From the NCBI RefSeq assembly GCF_003173715.1, contig NZ_CP029550.1, positions 5,627,501 through 5,691,500 on the forward strand: a DNA stretch of 64,000 nt, written 5' to 3'. The DNA is from Methylobacterium durans (lineage in GTDB: Bacteria > Pseudomonadota > Alphaproteobacteria > Rhizobiales > Beijerinckiaceae). The notes under the pieces were generated by a model. It was not told the DNA's origin. It was given only the letters and a program-made list of their open reading frames with translations, and searched no databases. A program made the translations under genes and the position numbers. The stretch's first letter is position 1; the number at the start of each line of letters is the position of its first letter. Below, piece by piece: positions 11,359 through 19,834 of this stretch.

Positions 11359-11652
11359 TTAGTCCCACGTCTCGGAGCCATCGGGGTTTATGGTGCTGAT
11401 GCCTCTCCGACGCTGCGGAGCTTCCTCAGGTGGAGCATCCAGATTGAGGAGCACACCCTGCCTGCCTCGGCGGTCCTGGGTCCACAGGTTACCCTGAGAG
11501 TCAGAAAAGCCTGTGGTCCCATTGGAGCACGAGAGATGGCCTCCGTACTTGATGCGATCCGCAAAGGAGAGCTGGGTAAACAGGAGAAAAACAGAGACGA
11601 ATGCTGCAGTCGCCTTCAAAGGAAAACTCCACACCCATGGCAGTTGGGACAT
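11359..11652 (-). CDS. secreted or membrane-anchored hypothetical protein
   Basis: This 97-residue protein starts at the ATG at 11652 behind GAGGT. Its N-terminal hydrophobic segment (residues about 10-31, KATAAFVSVFLLFTQLSFA) looks like a signal peptide. The mature part contains DRIKYGGHLSCSNGTTGFSD, then an Arg-rich stretch and a short acidic tail ending GSETWD. It resembles small DUF4124-like or beta-rich periplasmic proteins only loosely, and no family is claimed. The IS630-type element begins 62 bases upstream of the start and may have displaced its promoter. Confidence 0.55.
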   Translation of the reverse strand: MSQLPWVWSFPLKATAAFVSVFLLFTQLSFADRIKYGGHLSCSNGTTGFSDSQGNLWTQDRRGRQGVLLNLDAPPEEAPQRRRGISTINPDGSETWD

Positions 11653-11714
11653 GATACCTCTTCGGTGCTTCCGATTACAACATTGAAAGCATCGGCGGTT
11701 ATAGTACGACCTTA

Positions 11715-12884
11715 TACCAAGTCTCACTGATCAGCACTCATGAGCCCAGGTGCGTCGGCCGATGGAGACGATGTGCCAGGGCTCATCAATGAGCCTGTTC
11801 CAGGCATGGCAGCAGTGATCGACGATGTCGTCGTAGGAGCCGAAGATCCGGTTGCCGAGCCAGTTTTGGCGTAGAAACTGCCAGATGGCCTCGACCGGGT
11901 TCAGCTCAGGCGAGCGCGCCGGCAGCGGCATGAGGGTGAGATTGCCCGGCACGACAAGCTTCTTGGTGAGATGCCAGCCTGCTTGATCGAGCAGCAGGAC
12001 GGCGTGAGCGCCCGGTGTGACATGCTGGGCGATCTCGGAGAGATGATGGTTCATCGCCTCGGTGGTGCAGCGTGGCATGACGAGACCGGCGCCCTTAGCG
12101 AGTGCAGGGCAGAGCGCTCCGAAGATGTAGGCGGATTCGGTACGCTGATCCTTCGGAGCTGCCGGCCGTGTGCCGCGGCGTGCCCATCGCCGGGTGATGG
12201 TGTTCTTCTGGCCGACACGGGCCTCATCTGAGAACCAGATCTCTATCGGCTTGCCGCCGGTTGCCTGCGCGATCTCTGCCAGATGGGCCGGGAAGTCTTT
12301 TTAAAAACCTCCGCCGCCTGCAGATCCTGGGCGTGGTGGCGAGGCCGCGCCGAGAGCTTACGGAAGCCCATGGCGCGCAGGACGCGGCTCAGCGTCTGCT
12401 CGGAAACCGAGACACCGTGGTCCTCACACAGGATCTGGGCCAGATCGACCAGGCGCCAGCGCACCACACCGTGGGCAGCTGGCGTCGGGCCTTGCTCCAC
12501 CATGGCCCGCAGCGCCTCGCATTGGGCCGCATTCAGGCGCGGGCGCGCACCGGGCGCTTTGCCGTCGATCAGGCCGTCAGGTCCCCGTGTGTTGAAGGCC
12601 AGCACCCAATCGCGCACGGTCTGCAGCCCGACCCCGCCGATCTGCGCCGCCTCCGAGCGCGATCGGCCGGCATAGATGGCTGAGAGTGCCAGGAGACGGC
12701 GTGTCTGGGCTGGAGTCCGTGAGGTCTTGGCGAGCGCGCGCAGCCTCGGCGCATCGAAATCTGACCGGAGCGGCACGGGAGCGGCCATCACATCCTCCTC
12801 GGGCAACCACGCCCAGAGAAGGAATCACACCCGGGTTCGCTGGGCTACTCACCCCACGTGAGTCACCCTCACCGAGGACTGGTA
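11715..12884 (-). mobile_element. IS630-type insertion sequence, copy 1
   Basis: The element is about 1,170 bases long. Imperfect inverted ends begin TACCAAGTCTCAC at 11715 and TACCAGTCCTCGG (read from 12884 inward). TTA flanks both sides (11712-11714 and 12885-12887), consistent with the TA target duplication of the IS630/Tc1-mariner group. It encodes one transposase in two overlapping frames. It is related to, but clearly different from, the element at 25101-26260. Confidence 0.88.
11731..12806 (-). CDS. IS630-type transposase in two frames
   Basis: The N-terminal frame (from 12806) has two helix-turn-helix-like regions (GRSRSEAAQIGGVGLQTVRDW) and reads past FRKLSARPRHH to an out-of-frame end. 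The C-terminal frame, minus one relative to it, holds the DDE catalytic core with WFSDEA, LLLDQAGWH and PELNPVEAIW. The frames meet at 12295-12310, where the coding strand reads GTTTTTAAAAAGAC. A minus-one slip there would join them, as known for this IS group. A single missing base is the alternative. Confidence 0.82.
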
Positions 12885-12958
12885 TTAGTGTAACTTATTC
12901 ACAACAGTGCGTCTCGATCAATTATGCAGCAATGCAGCAGAGGCGGGGTCGATTTAGT

Positions 12959-14224
12959 TCAAGCAATCAATAGCCCCTTAGTTGCCCTAGGAAGCCCGCA
13001 GACAACCTTCGTCACTACAGGCAGCCTCGCTCCCACGATCTCCTCTGAAGCCGCCTCCAGGGCCCTCTGAGCAGCCTCCTGCTGACTCACCGCCACCATG
13101 AGCCCATCGTGCATCCCCAGGGCCACCACGCCCTGCATCATGAGCCGATCCAAGGCGCCGATCAGGATTCGGCTTTCGGTGTGCATCAAGGCGTAGCCCA
13201 CCGTGGTCTGGAACAATGGCGCAAGGGCTGGGTGCTTGGCTTCCAGGGCAGCCCTCAGGTGCTTGTGGTTCGTTCCAGGGGGCAGCTTCGCCTTGATCTC
13301 AGAGCAGTCAGCAGCACCACCAAACAGAAGAGCGCTGAAGCCGTTCTTCACGCCATCTCGGTGCAGATCGTTGTGGTAGCCGGGAAGGAAACCGGAAAGG
13401 TCATAGGCGTCGTCCTCAGGCATCTCCTGGCCCACATGGAGATAAGCAAGGCGGGCAAAGGCATTCTTGAGGTCGAGGTCAGCGACAGGCTCACCACCAA
13501 TGCGAAGGCCATCCCTGCGCTCGCGCTTTAGCTGCTGCCAGAACCCACCGAAGAGCCGGCCCCCGAGGTCCCACCGGACATCCTTACGGCTCAGCAGGGA
13601 GAACCGGCGCTGCATAGTGCGGTCCTCGGTGCAGACCTGAGGCGAGAGCCCATCGTCCACGAACGAGATATCAGCCTCTCTCAGGAACGCGTTGAGCTTC
13701 CTAAGCCACTCACGGCGAGCAATGGTCTCAGCAGTGTCGGTGTAATCGATCCACTCAGGAATCTTCCGCCACACTACTCCCTCGCTCGTGTGAGCCAAAC
13801 CCTTAGACTTGTGGCTGAGGATGATGACCTCTTCATTAGGGTCTCTGCCAAAATCCTCTATGGTGATGCTGTGCTGATCCACCAAAGATAGAAACCAGTC
13901 TCTTGGCTCTATCGTTGAGGTCTCCGATCTGTGGCGTCCCTTGGTTAGCTGGAGAATGTTTCCGTCTAGAAGATTGATGACCTTCCTGAGATTGGTGACA
14001 GCCAGCAAAGGGTGCTGGTAGCGAAGTCGCTTAGTCCCTGTGTTCATTGGAACCACAAGACGACCAGAGTCGGTAGGGCGAAGGACCATGTAGGCGAGAT
14101 TTGCAATGACTGCCTCGATAGCTCGATCATAGGCAGCCTGGGCTTTATCGTTTCTCTTGCGCTGCCTCTTGGGCTCAAGGTGGCTTAGGTGCGTCTTGGT
14201 CGATCCAATTAGGAGCTTCAGCAT
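12959..14224 (-). CDS. putative compact family A polymerase-like protein
   Basis: This 421-residue protein has three spaced motifs that match the palm and fingers of family A DNA polymerases and T7-like RNA polymerases. Motif A is VADLDLKNAFARLAYL (residues 247-262, metal ligand Asp251 or Asp249). A motif B/O-helix follows in RDGVKNGFSALLFG (Arg289, Lys293, Phe301-Gly302). Motif C is LGMHDGLMVAV (His372-Asp373). GGRLFGGFWQQL precedes motif A. No exonuclease or primase domain is visible, and the N-terminal 200 residues are not recognised. A good AGAAGG site precedes the ATG. The role is unknown; island replication, repair or defence are possible. Confidence 0.6.
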   Translation of the reverse strand: MLKLLIGSTKTHLSHLEPKRQRKRNDKAQAAYDRAIEAVIANLAYMVLRPTDSGRLVVPMNTGTKRLRYQHPLLAVTNLRKVINLLDGNILQLTKGRHRSETSTIEPRDWFLSLVDQHSITIEDFGRDPNEEVIILSHKSKGLAHTSEGVVWRKIPEWIDYTDTAETIARREWLRKLNAFLREADISFVDDGLSPQVCTEDRTMQRRFSLLSRKDVRWDLGGRLFGGFWQQLKRERRDGLRIGGEPVADLDLKNAFARLAYLHVGQEMPEDDAYDLSGFLPGYHNDLHRDGVKNGFSALLFGGAADCSEIKAKLPPGTNHKHLRAALEAKHPALAPLFQTTVGYALMHTESRILIGALDRLMMQGVVALGMHDGLMVAVSQQEAAQRALEAASEEIVGARLPVVTKVVCGLPRATKGLLIA

Positions 14225-14299
14225 CTCACCTTCTGCGACAAGCTGAAGTAGCCCCCTAAATGACCGGACACGGGCTCACGCTTGTGGAAGTGTGTGCCT

Positions 14300-14716
14300 A
14301 TGACCGATCCTATGGTGAGTTTTAACGATCCGCCCCGCGCCGAGCGCGTCGAGGTGATCACCTCCGTCCAGCGCCGGCGGCACTGGACCACGCAGGAGAA
14401 GGTGCGCCTCGTCGAGGAGACGTATCTGCCCGGCCAGTCTGTCTCGCTCGTCGCCCGCCGCCACGGGCTGAACGCCAACCAGCTGTTCACGTGGCGTCGG
14501 CTGATGGCGCGCGGCGCCCTCACGGCCGCCGGGGCCGGCGAGGAGGTGGTGCCAGCCTCCGAGCTTCGCGCTGCCCTGCAGCAGATCCGCGAGCTACAGC
14601 GGCTCCTGGGCAAGAAGACGCTGGAAACCGAGATCTTGCGCGAGGCGATGGAGCGGGTCGCCGCCCCCAAAAAGTTGCCGCTGCGCATGACCTCGTGGCT
14701 GGGGGACGGCCGGTGA
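14300..14716 (+). CDS. IS3-family transposase OrfA
   Basis: This 138-residue protein has an N-terminal helix-turn-helix ([18 protein letters not shown] through [17 protein letters not shown]) and a C-terminal leucine-rich coiled coil (about residues 85-120, [19 protein letters not shown]). This is the usual OrfA layout of the IS2-like group. The ATG at 14300 is preferred to one 18 bases earlier because the shorter form fits the family. Its stop overlaps the GTG start of orfB at 14713. Confidence 0.85.
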   Translation: MTDPMVSFNDPPRAERVEVITSVQRRRHWTTQEKVRLVEETYLPGQSVSLVARRHGLNANQLFTWRRLMARGALTAAGAGEEVVPASELRAALQQIRELQRLLGKKTLETEILREAMERVAAPKKLPLRMTSWLGDGR

Positions 14717-15569
14717 GCGCGGTGGCTTCGGCTTTGGGCTTATCGCGCCCGCACCTCGCCTCCTCCCGGCAGACGGCCCCGCCCGGAAGCCCATAGCGCG
14801 ACGCGGTCGTCCGCCTGCACCCGACGCCGAGCTGCTCGGCGCGATCCAGGCGCTCATCGCGGATCTGCCGACCTACGGCTATCGGCGCGTCCACGCCCTC
14901 TTGCGCCGGCAGGCCGAGCGGGACGGCCGGCCTGCGCCGAACGTGAAGCGCGTCTACCGAGTCATGAAGGCGCACGACCTCCTGCTTCAGCGACACGCGG
15001 GCGGAGCCGAGACGCGCCGTCATGAGGGCAAGGTGGCGGTGGCCGTCCGCAACACGCGCTGGTGCTCGGACGGGCTAGAGATCGCGGCGGAGAACGGTGA
15101 GAGGGTGCGGGTCGCCTTCGCGCTCGACTGCTGTGACCGGGAGGCGATGAGCTACGTGGCAACCACGGCGGGCATCACGGGCGAGGACGTCCGCGACCTG
15201 ATGGTGGCGGCCGTCGAGCATCGCTTCGGGCCAGTCAACCAGCTGCCGAGCCTGATCGAGTGGCTGACCGACAACGGCAGCTGCTACTTGGCCCGCGACA
15301 CGCGCCGCTTCGCTCGCGACCTCGGATTGGTGCCGAAAACGACGCCGCTGGAGAGCCCTCAGAGTAATGGCATGGCCGAGGCGTTCGTGCGGACCTTGAA
15401 GCGCGACTACGTGCGCGTCTCGATCCTGCCGGATGCTGAAAGCGTGCTGCGCCAGCTTCCCGTTTGGCTGGCGCACTACAACGACCTTCACCCTCATCGC
15501 GCGCTGGGCTACCGCTCGCCGCGCGAGTTCATCGCCCGATCAACCCAGGAGACCGTGTCCGGTCTTTAG
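14713..15569 (+). pseudogene. IS3-family transposase OrfB, frameshifted
   Basis: The GTG at 14713 overlaps the orfA stop and opens [14 protein letters not shown], the normal start of an IS2-like OrfB, but that frame stops at about 14794. The rest (PAPDAELLGAIQALIADLPT onward) continues in another frame to 15569. It contains the integrase-core residues in WCSDGLE, FALDCCDREAMS, LTDNGSCY and NGMAEAFVRTLK. The shift near 14755-14790 fits one missing base in a C-rich run. The element is either inactive or affected by a sequencing error. Confidence 0.75.
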
Positions 15570-15579
15570 GGGGCAACAA

Positions 15580-15732
15580 CACAAGCCAATGGTCCAGCCA
15601 TCGCTCCTTGTCTGGCTTGATTGGTTCTACGATCCCATCCTCATTGTCAGGATCGTTATTAGGCCCATAGGGACCCATAGCCTCTAGAGGGCTAATGCTA
15701 TCCTTAGGTATGTATCTACATGTTATATCCAT
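15580..15732 (-). pseudogene. short reading frame cut by the IS3 element
   Basis: The ATG at 15732 follows an AGGTGAA ribosome-binding site and reads 51 codons (MDITCRYIPKDSISPLEAMG onward, acidic) into the right end of the IS3 element. The element is 1,326 bases, a multiple of three. If it is removed, the frame continues through about 10 more codons (FSLSQKVRC) and stops at a TGA that overlaps the ATG of the polymerase-like gene. The original arrangement was therefore probably a small gene translationally coupled to that gene. No family was recognised. The lack of a target duplication leaves some doubt. Confidence 0.4.
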
Positions 15733-16028
15733 AAAGGTTCACCTCTAGGTACTGTATGGAAAGACGGTAAGAGAAAAGGGGATCACACGTGCGCTGTTGA
15801 TCTGATTGGACACATGCTCTGATGATATCTGTATGGAGAGGCCGTCAGTTGGCCCAGGATGCCTGTGGAGGCTGTATGGCGTTCACGTGCGACTTGTGGC
15901 GCTCCATGCCGATCAAGAGCCCTACAAGCCTTTTCTGCCGATTGCGGCTGTCGCGTTCAGGGTTGATCGAACAACGTCGAAGTGGGTCCCTATTGCGCGC
16001 CGATTGATTGCACGGGCTTTCCAGGCCC
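15733..16028. other. gene-free stretch upstream of the interrupted small gene
   Basis: This A+T-richer stretch probably holds the promoter of the minus-strand gene starting at 15732. Open frames on both strands here are short and have no good starts. Confidence 0.35.
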
Positions 16029-16175
16029 TCAGGAGCCCGCTTGAGCCTCTTGAGCAATCTTAGCAGCCTCGCCAGCATCCAGCGGGTAACTGGCGTCCTG
16101 AGGCTTCCCTGTGGGCGACTGGGCCACTTTCTGGGTCTGCAGTGCTTGCGTTCTACGGCAGCGTGCTTTCTTCAT
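16029..16175 (-). CDS. small basic protein (48 residues), hypothetical
   Basis: The ATG at 16175 follows AAGGAT and encodes a Gln/Ala-rich peptide that starts MKKARCRRTQALQTQKV and ends EAAKIAQEAQAGS. The basic first ten residues could contact nucleic acid. It is transcribed in the same direction as the polymerase-like gene and its coupled upstream frame, so it may belong to the same transcript. No family was recognised, and it may be chance coding. Confidence 0.35.
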   Translation of the reverse strand: MKKARCRRTQALQTQKVAQSPTGKPQDASYPLDAGEAAKIAQEAQAGS

Positions 16176-16578
16176 GGGCTATCCTTATTGCGGCATAATC
16201 CGATCCATCTGAGCACGAGTTGGCATGATAAGTCTGTCGGCCCGGCGTATCGGTTCGACCAGCAGATGCCTATGGATTACAGAAGCGTTTTGCTTTTGAT
16301 CAAGAGTGCAAGGACTATTAGTCCTCTGACAATGGCTCTTAAGCCTCTGGCCCAACACACTCAGGCTGGCTGAAAAAAATTTGCTGAGGAGGAGTTGGGG
16401 AGGACTAAGGCATCTGTCCTGGGCGGCCGTCACTCCTGCTGAAGCCTTGAGCGCCTAGGCCGCATAGTGAGCAACATCCGGGGACGTCCATTAGGCCCTG
16501 CCTGTGTGAGACACGCTTCACGCCCAACCTTCGCCGTCCAATAGAATGGTGTTGACGTTTCGGACGTGTCGTCTCACA
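16176..16578. other. gene-free stretch upstream of the serine recombinase
   Basis: No convincing gene was found. A minus-strand frame of about 80 codons (16185-16433) has weak start signals and unusual composition. The region likely holds divergent promoters for the recombinase and the minus-strand genes. Confidence 0.35.
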
Positions 16579-16601
16579 GTGTCTTTGACATCATCGGACA
16601 C
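16579..16601. promoter_or_regulatory. inverted repeat before the serine recombinase
   Basis: GTGTC (16579-16583) and GACAC (16597-16601) flank a 13-base spacer. A further GTGTC at 16566-16570 lies just upstream. The pair ends 23 bases before the recombinase ATG. Resolvases commonly bind dyads next to their own gene, so it is a candidate res subsite or operator. The arms are short, so chance is possible. Confidence 0.3.
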
Positions 16602-16624
16602 TTCAGGGGCCTTCGGTAGGGCAC

Positions 16625-17179
16625 ATGCTCATTGGCTACGCGCGCACATCGACCTTGGAGCAGGAAGCGGGCCTGGAGGCTCAGATAAGAGACCTCAGAG
16701 CTGTGGGATGCGAGAAGCTGTTCTCGGAGCAGACCTCCAGCATTGGGCCACGTAACGCCCTTGAGACCGCAGTGGAGTTCACGCGTGAGGGCGATACGCT
16801 GGTGGTGACGAAGCTGGACCGCTTGGCCCGCTCAGTGACCCACATGGGGACCATCATCGCTGCCCTGGCGGCAAAGGGAGTGGCCCTTCGCATCCTCAAC
16901 CTGGGCGTGGACACCGCGACACCCACAGGCAAGCTCATCCTGACCGTTATGGGCGGAATCGCTGAGTTCGAGCGGGAGATGATGCTGGAGCGGCAGAGGG
17001 AGGGTATCGCCAAGGCCAAGGCAGAGGGTGCCTACAAGGGCCGCAAACCGACTGCGCGGGCCAAGAGCGCCGATGTGCTGGCTCTTCATGGGCAGGGAAA
17101 GAGCCCCACCGAGATAGCCAAGGCTCTCGGGATTGGCCGGGCGAGTGTCTACCGCATCATCGAAGCTCAAGCGGCGTAG
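16625..17179 (+). CDS. serine recombinase (resolvase/invertase family)
   Basis: This 184-residue protein has the small resolvase/invertase layout. Ser9 in GYARTSTLEQEAGL is the expected nucleophile, and LVVTKLDRLARSV (about 59-71) and IAEFEREMMLERQREGI (about 112-128) are the family's catalytic and dimer-helix motifs. The C-terminal 45 residues form a helix-turn-helix (SPTEIAKALGIGRASVYRII). Such enzymes resolve cointegrates or invert segments. No invertible segment is obvious. The ATG at 16625 directly follows a short inverted repeat. Confidence 0.93.
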   Translation: MLIGYARTSTLEQEAGLEAQIRDLRAVGCEKLFSEQTSSIGPRNALETAVEFTREGDTLVVTKLDRLARSVTHMGTIIAALAAKGVALRILNLGVDTATPTGKLILTVMGGIAEFEREMMLERQREGIAKAKAEGAYKGRKPTARAKSADVLALHGQGKSPTEIAKALGIGRASVYRIIEAQAA

Positions 17180-17196
17180 GACTTGGAGACGCGATC

Positions 17197-17352
17197 ATGC
17201 TCGCCATCCTCTCACTCCTAGCTGCCCTTGCAGTTATGACCTTCAGCCAGAAGGCTTTTGGCGGTCCCTTCGCGTTCGTTGGGGTCGCGTATGTGAGCTT
17301 CTGTCTTTGGCTCTGCGGTGCCATCGTGCTTCGTGCCCTCGGGCTGTCCTAA
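17197..17352 (+). CDS. 51-residue predicted membrane protein
   Basis: The ATG at 17197 follows a GGAG site 17 bases after the recombinase stop, so the two genes may share a transcript. The protein has two hydrophobic segments (MLAILSLLAALAVMTF and FAFVGVAYVSFCLWLCGAIV) and a short basic end. No family was recognised. It resembles the 52-residue membrane protein at 9253-9411 in size and layout, but not clearly in sequence. Confidence 0.5.
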   Translation: MLAILSLLAALAVMTFSQKAFGGPFAFVGVAYVSFCLWLCGAIVLRALGLS

Positions 17353-17482
17353 GGAAGCTTCGGCAACAGCCTTGGCCTGTCCACAGAAGCCTCAGGACTG
17401 GCACGATTGCTCCCATTGCGGCGAAGCCCTGTGCGCTGCCACAGGGGGCTCAGGAGCCACCTATGGGCATCCCTGAGGCCAC

Positions 17483-17941
17483 ATGCGCATCTCTGCCACT
17501 CTGACCATCATCGGCACCTTCCTGGCCCTTGTTGGTGCGCCTGCTTCGGCCTCCACCATGTCTGCCGTCTGTAAGGACGTCCAAGGCCTTAGGGTCGATG
17601 ACACAGGCGAAAAGCTAGAGTTGGACCAGGACCGCCTTGTCGACGTGTCCTGGGCCTACACGGGCGACGAAAAGACGAACCAGGGCGCGCTCATCCTCCA
17701 GAGTTCCAAGATGGCTGGCGGGCAGCCTTCGGTGGAGAAGGCCCTTGTTCAGCGGATGGCGTCTGGCCACTGGAGCTTTGTGAGCATCCTAGGGGATGCC
17801 GTGTGGGTCCATTCGATCTACCCGGCTACTGGGCGGCTGCTGGTGACCCAGAGCACCAGCGGTGCAACCGGGGCTCTCTCGGGCAAGATGATGGCTGGCA
17901 AATGCAAGGTGACGATGAGGCAGGCTGGGCTGGTGACCTAA
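17483..17941 (+). CDS. secreted hypothetical protein
   Basis: This 152-residue protein has a signal peptide (MRISATLTIIGTFLALVGAP, likely cut after ASA). The mature domain begins STMSAVCKDVQGLRVDD and ends MAGKCKVTMRQAGLVT, so two cysteines may form a disulfide. The composition suggests a beta-rich periplasmic protein. No family was recognised. A hairpin follows its stop directly. Confidence 0.65.
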   Translation: MRISATLTIIGTFLALVGAPASASTMSAVCKDVQGLRVDDTGEKLELDQDRLVDVSWAYTGDEKTNQGALILQSSKMAGGQPSVEKALVQRMASGHWSFVSILGDAVWVHSIYPATGRLLVTQSTSGATGALSGKMMAGKCKVTMRQAGLVT

Positions 17942-17944
17942 ACG

Positions 17945-17966
17945 AAGACCCAATGTCGCGGGTCTT
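17945..17966 (+). terminator. hairpin after the secreted-protein gene
   Basis: AAGACCC and GGGTCTT form a perfect 7-bp stem around an 8-base loop, starting 4 bases after the stop codon. The next 15 bases are pyrimidine-rich but not a T-run, so this is a probable but weak terminator. Confidence 0.45.
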
Positions 17967-18363
17967 GCCTCTCGCTTTGTCTATGTCTATGCCGGGGTTG
18001 AGCCTGAGTCTGCACTGAGGCAGCGCTTCGAGAGATGAATACAGGCTGCCTGCGGCGGAGAGTGGATTGGCGTTGATCGGAGTCCTAGGGTCCCATCACG
18101 CTCTTTCTGGGTCGGAGCCCCACCCCCACCACTTTCAAATTTCGGCTAAAGCCTCGCGTTGTTGTTCAGCCTTCGAGCGTGTTGTGGTACTCACAGAAAT
18201 CTTAGGTCGGTACAATTGTAATGGTGTCTTGATAAGAGCGAAACATCGAGCATTGTTTGGACGGATGCACGCTCGGAAGCGCGACGACAGAGTGGGATAG
18301 TTGGTGCGGTGCCAAACGCTCATTAGGGCGCGGTTCTCGACGAGTCGCTTAACACTCTGGCAC
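17967..18363. other. gene-free stretch between convergent genes
   Basis: No gene is supported. A minus-strand frame of 62 codons (18135-18323) has no good ribosome-binding site and a composition unlike its neighbours. Confidence 0.4.
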
Positions 18364-19662
18364 TTACTTCAGCACCTCGGCTGGCTTCGGCGCAGGTGCT
18401 GCCGGCCCCCGTTGCGCGGGTTGCGGTGAGGTGGGCTGATCCGAGAGCTGCTGGCGGGTGTCAGCAAGCTTGCTCTGCGCATCCGCAAGTTCCTGACGCG
18501 TTGACTTCAGGCGCTCCTCAAGGGCTGCCAGTTCCTTGTTTCGCGAGGCCATGCCGTCATTGAGCGTTGCGAGTTGTGCCTGCGCCTCGGCTTGCCGCTT
18601 CTGGAGCGCCTCTAGCTCAGATGCTTGACGCTGGCGGTCGTCGCCCAGCTTCCTGATGCTCTGCTCAGTCTGACCGCGTTCAGTACTGAGGCGGTCGCGC
18701 TCTGCCTGCACACCGGCTACCTCCTTCTGCGCTGATGCGAGCCTTTCCTGGGCCTGCTGAATTTGCTGCTCGCGCTGCTTCAGGTCAGCGGTTCGCGCTG
18801 CAAGCTCTTGGCCGATCGCGGTGAGATCGTTACGCAGCTTCGTTTCCTGCTGGCGGACCTCTCCGAACTGGTCGCGTGCTTTCTGCGTCTGCTGCTCAGC
18901 CTGCCTACTCTCAGCGGACAGCCTTTCCCGATTGGCCGTAAGGACGGTGATGGCCTGCTGAAGCTCGGTCCGCTGTTGCGACAGCCGCTCAGCTTCCGCA
19001 CGCGCTCCGGTAAGGTCCCGCTGTGCCGCTTCCATCGCGGAGCGAGCCTGCCGTTGGTGCTGTTCGGCTTCTGAGATCGAAGCTCGCTTCGTTGCCGCTT
19101 CTTGTGAGAGGACCGCGATTTCGTTGCGGAGCTTGGCTTCCTGCTGACGGGCTTCCTCCAGCCGACGTCCACCCTCCGCTAAATCCTGCGTATGCGTCTT
19201 GGCCGTTTGCTCTGCGAGCGAGGCAGCGGCTTGGATGGTCTTCAGATTCTGCTCTGCCTGCTGCTGCTGCTTCTGCAAGTCGGCCAACCGCTGGGTTTGT
19301 CCGGCGGTTGTTTGCTCAATCTCAGCACTCTTTCGCTCGGCCTCTGTCCGCTGCTCCTCAAGGCTTGCGATTTGCGCCCGCGTCAGTGCGAGTGTCTGGT
19401 TGGCATCCTGGATGCGCCGCTCTCCGGTGACGATGCGGGTCTGTAACTCCGTCGCTGTGCCGGCCAGCGATTTGAGGCGGTCAAAGTCAGCCTGAATGGC
19501 TGCCTGTACTCCGAGGAGACCAGCAACCTGATCCTGATGCCGCCGCAGGTCCTCAGATCGAACGACGGCCAGCACGATTGTGGTGAGGAGAAGCAGCCCA
19601 GCGATAGCCGCAAGCGTCAGCGTAACCGGCCGGCGGAGTTCTGACCGAACGTCGAGTGCCAT
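18364..19662 (-). CDS. membrane-anchored long coiled-coil protein
   Basis: This 432-residue protein has one membrane segment near the N-terminus (residues about 13-33, VTLTLAAIAGLLLLTTIVLAV). Gln/Glu/Arg-rich heptad sequence follows from about residue 40 to 405, which should form a long coiled coil. The end is Pro/Ala-rich (PAPKPAEVLK). Internal segments such as RQQEAKLRNEIAVL and RQQETKLRNDLTAI are near repeats. No catalytic motif is visible. A scaffold or envelope-spanning role is plausible but unproven. Its promoter region is shared with the divergent hemerythrin gene at 19835. Confidence 0.75.
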   Translation of the reverse strand: MALDVRSELRRPVTLTLAAIAGLLLLTTIVLAVVRSEDLRRHQDQVAGLLGVQAAIQADFDRLKSLAGTATELQTRIVTGERRIQDANQTLALTRAQIASLEEQRTEAERKSAEIEQTTAGQTQRLADLQKQQQQAEQNLKTIQAAASLAEQTAKTHTQDLAEGGRRLEEARQQEAKLRNEIAVLSQEAATKRASISEAEQHQRQARSAMEAAQRDLTGARAEAERLSQQRTELQQAITVLTANRERLSAESRQAEQQTQKARDQFGEVRQQETKLRNDLTAIGQELAARTADLKQREQQIQQAQERLASAQKEVAGVQAERDRLSTERGQTEQSIRKLGDDRQRQASELEALQKRQAEAQAQLATLNDGMASRNKELAALEERLKSTRQELADAQSKLADTRQQLSDQPTSPQPAQRGPAAPAPKPAEVLK

Positions 19663-19834
19663 GGATTTTCTCGCAAGATGGCAGGGGAGCCTTGATTAAC
19701 GCGATGCAGTGGTCGGAAGCTCCGCGTTTAGGCACATCCTTCAGCACGCTTAAGGGACCGGCCTGTTGCAATGCGGGGTGCCGGAACGCTGACCGGTCGC
19801 GGAGGTTGGGAGGTACTACTTACAGGAGCGAAGC

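Larger units (their letters stand above)
14250..15575 (+). mobile_element. IS3-family (IS2-like) insertion sequence
   Basis: The element is about 1,326 bases long. The left end AGCCCCCTAAATGACCGG at 14250 matches the inverted right end TGCCCCCTAAAGACCGG (read from 15575 inward), apart from one extra base and the terminal base. It carries orfA and a frameshifted orfB. No target duplication is obvious. It sits 25 bases upstream of the polymerase-like gene and separates it from a short upstream reading frame. Confidence 0.85.

Noticed and set aside
18135-18323. 62-codon minus-strand frame
   Set aside because: No ribosome-binding site, unusual composition and no recognisable motif.
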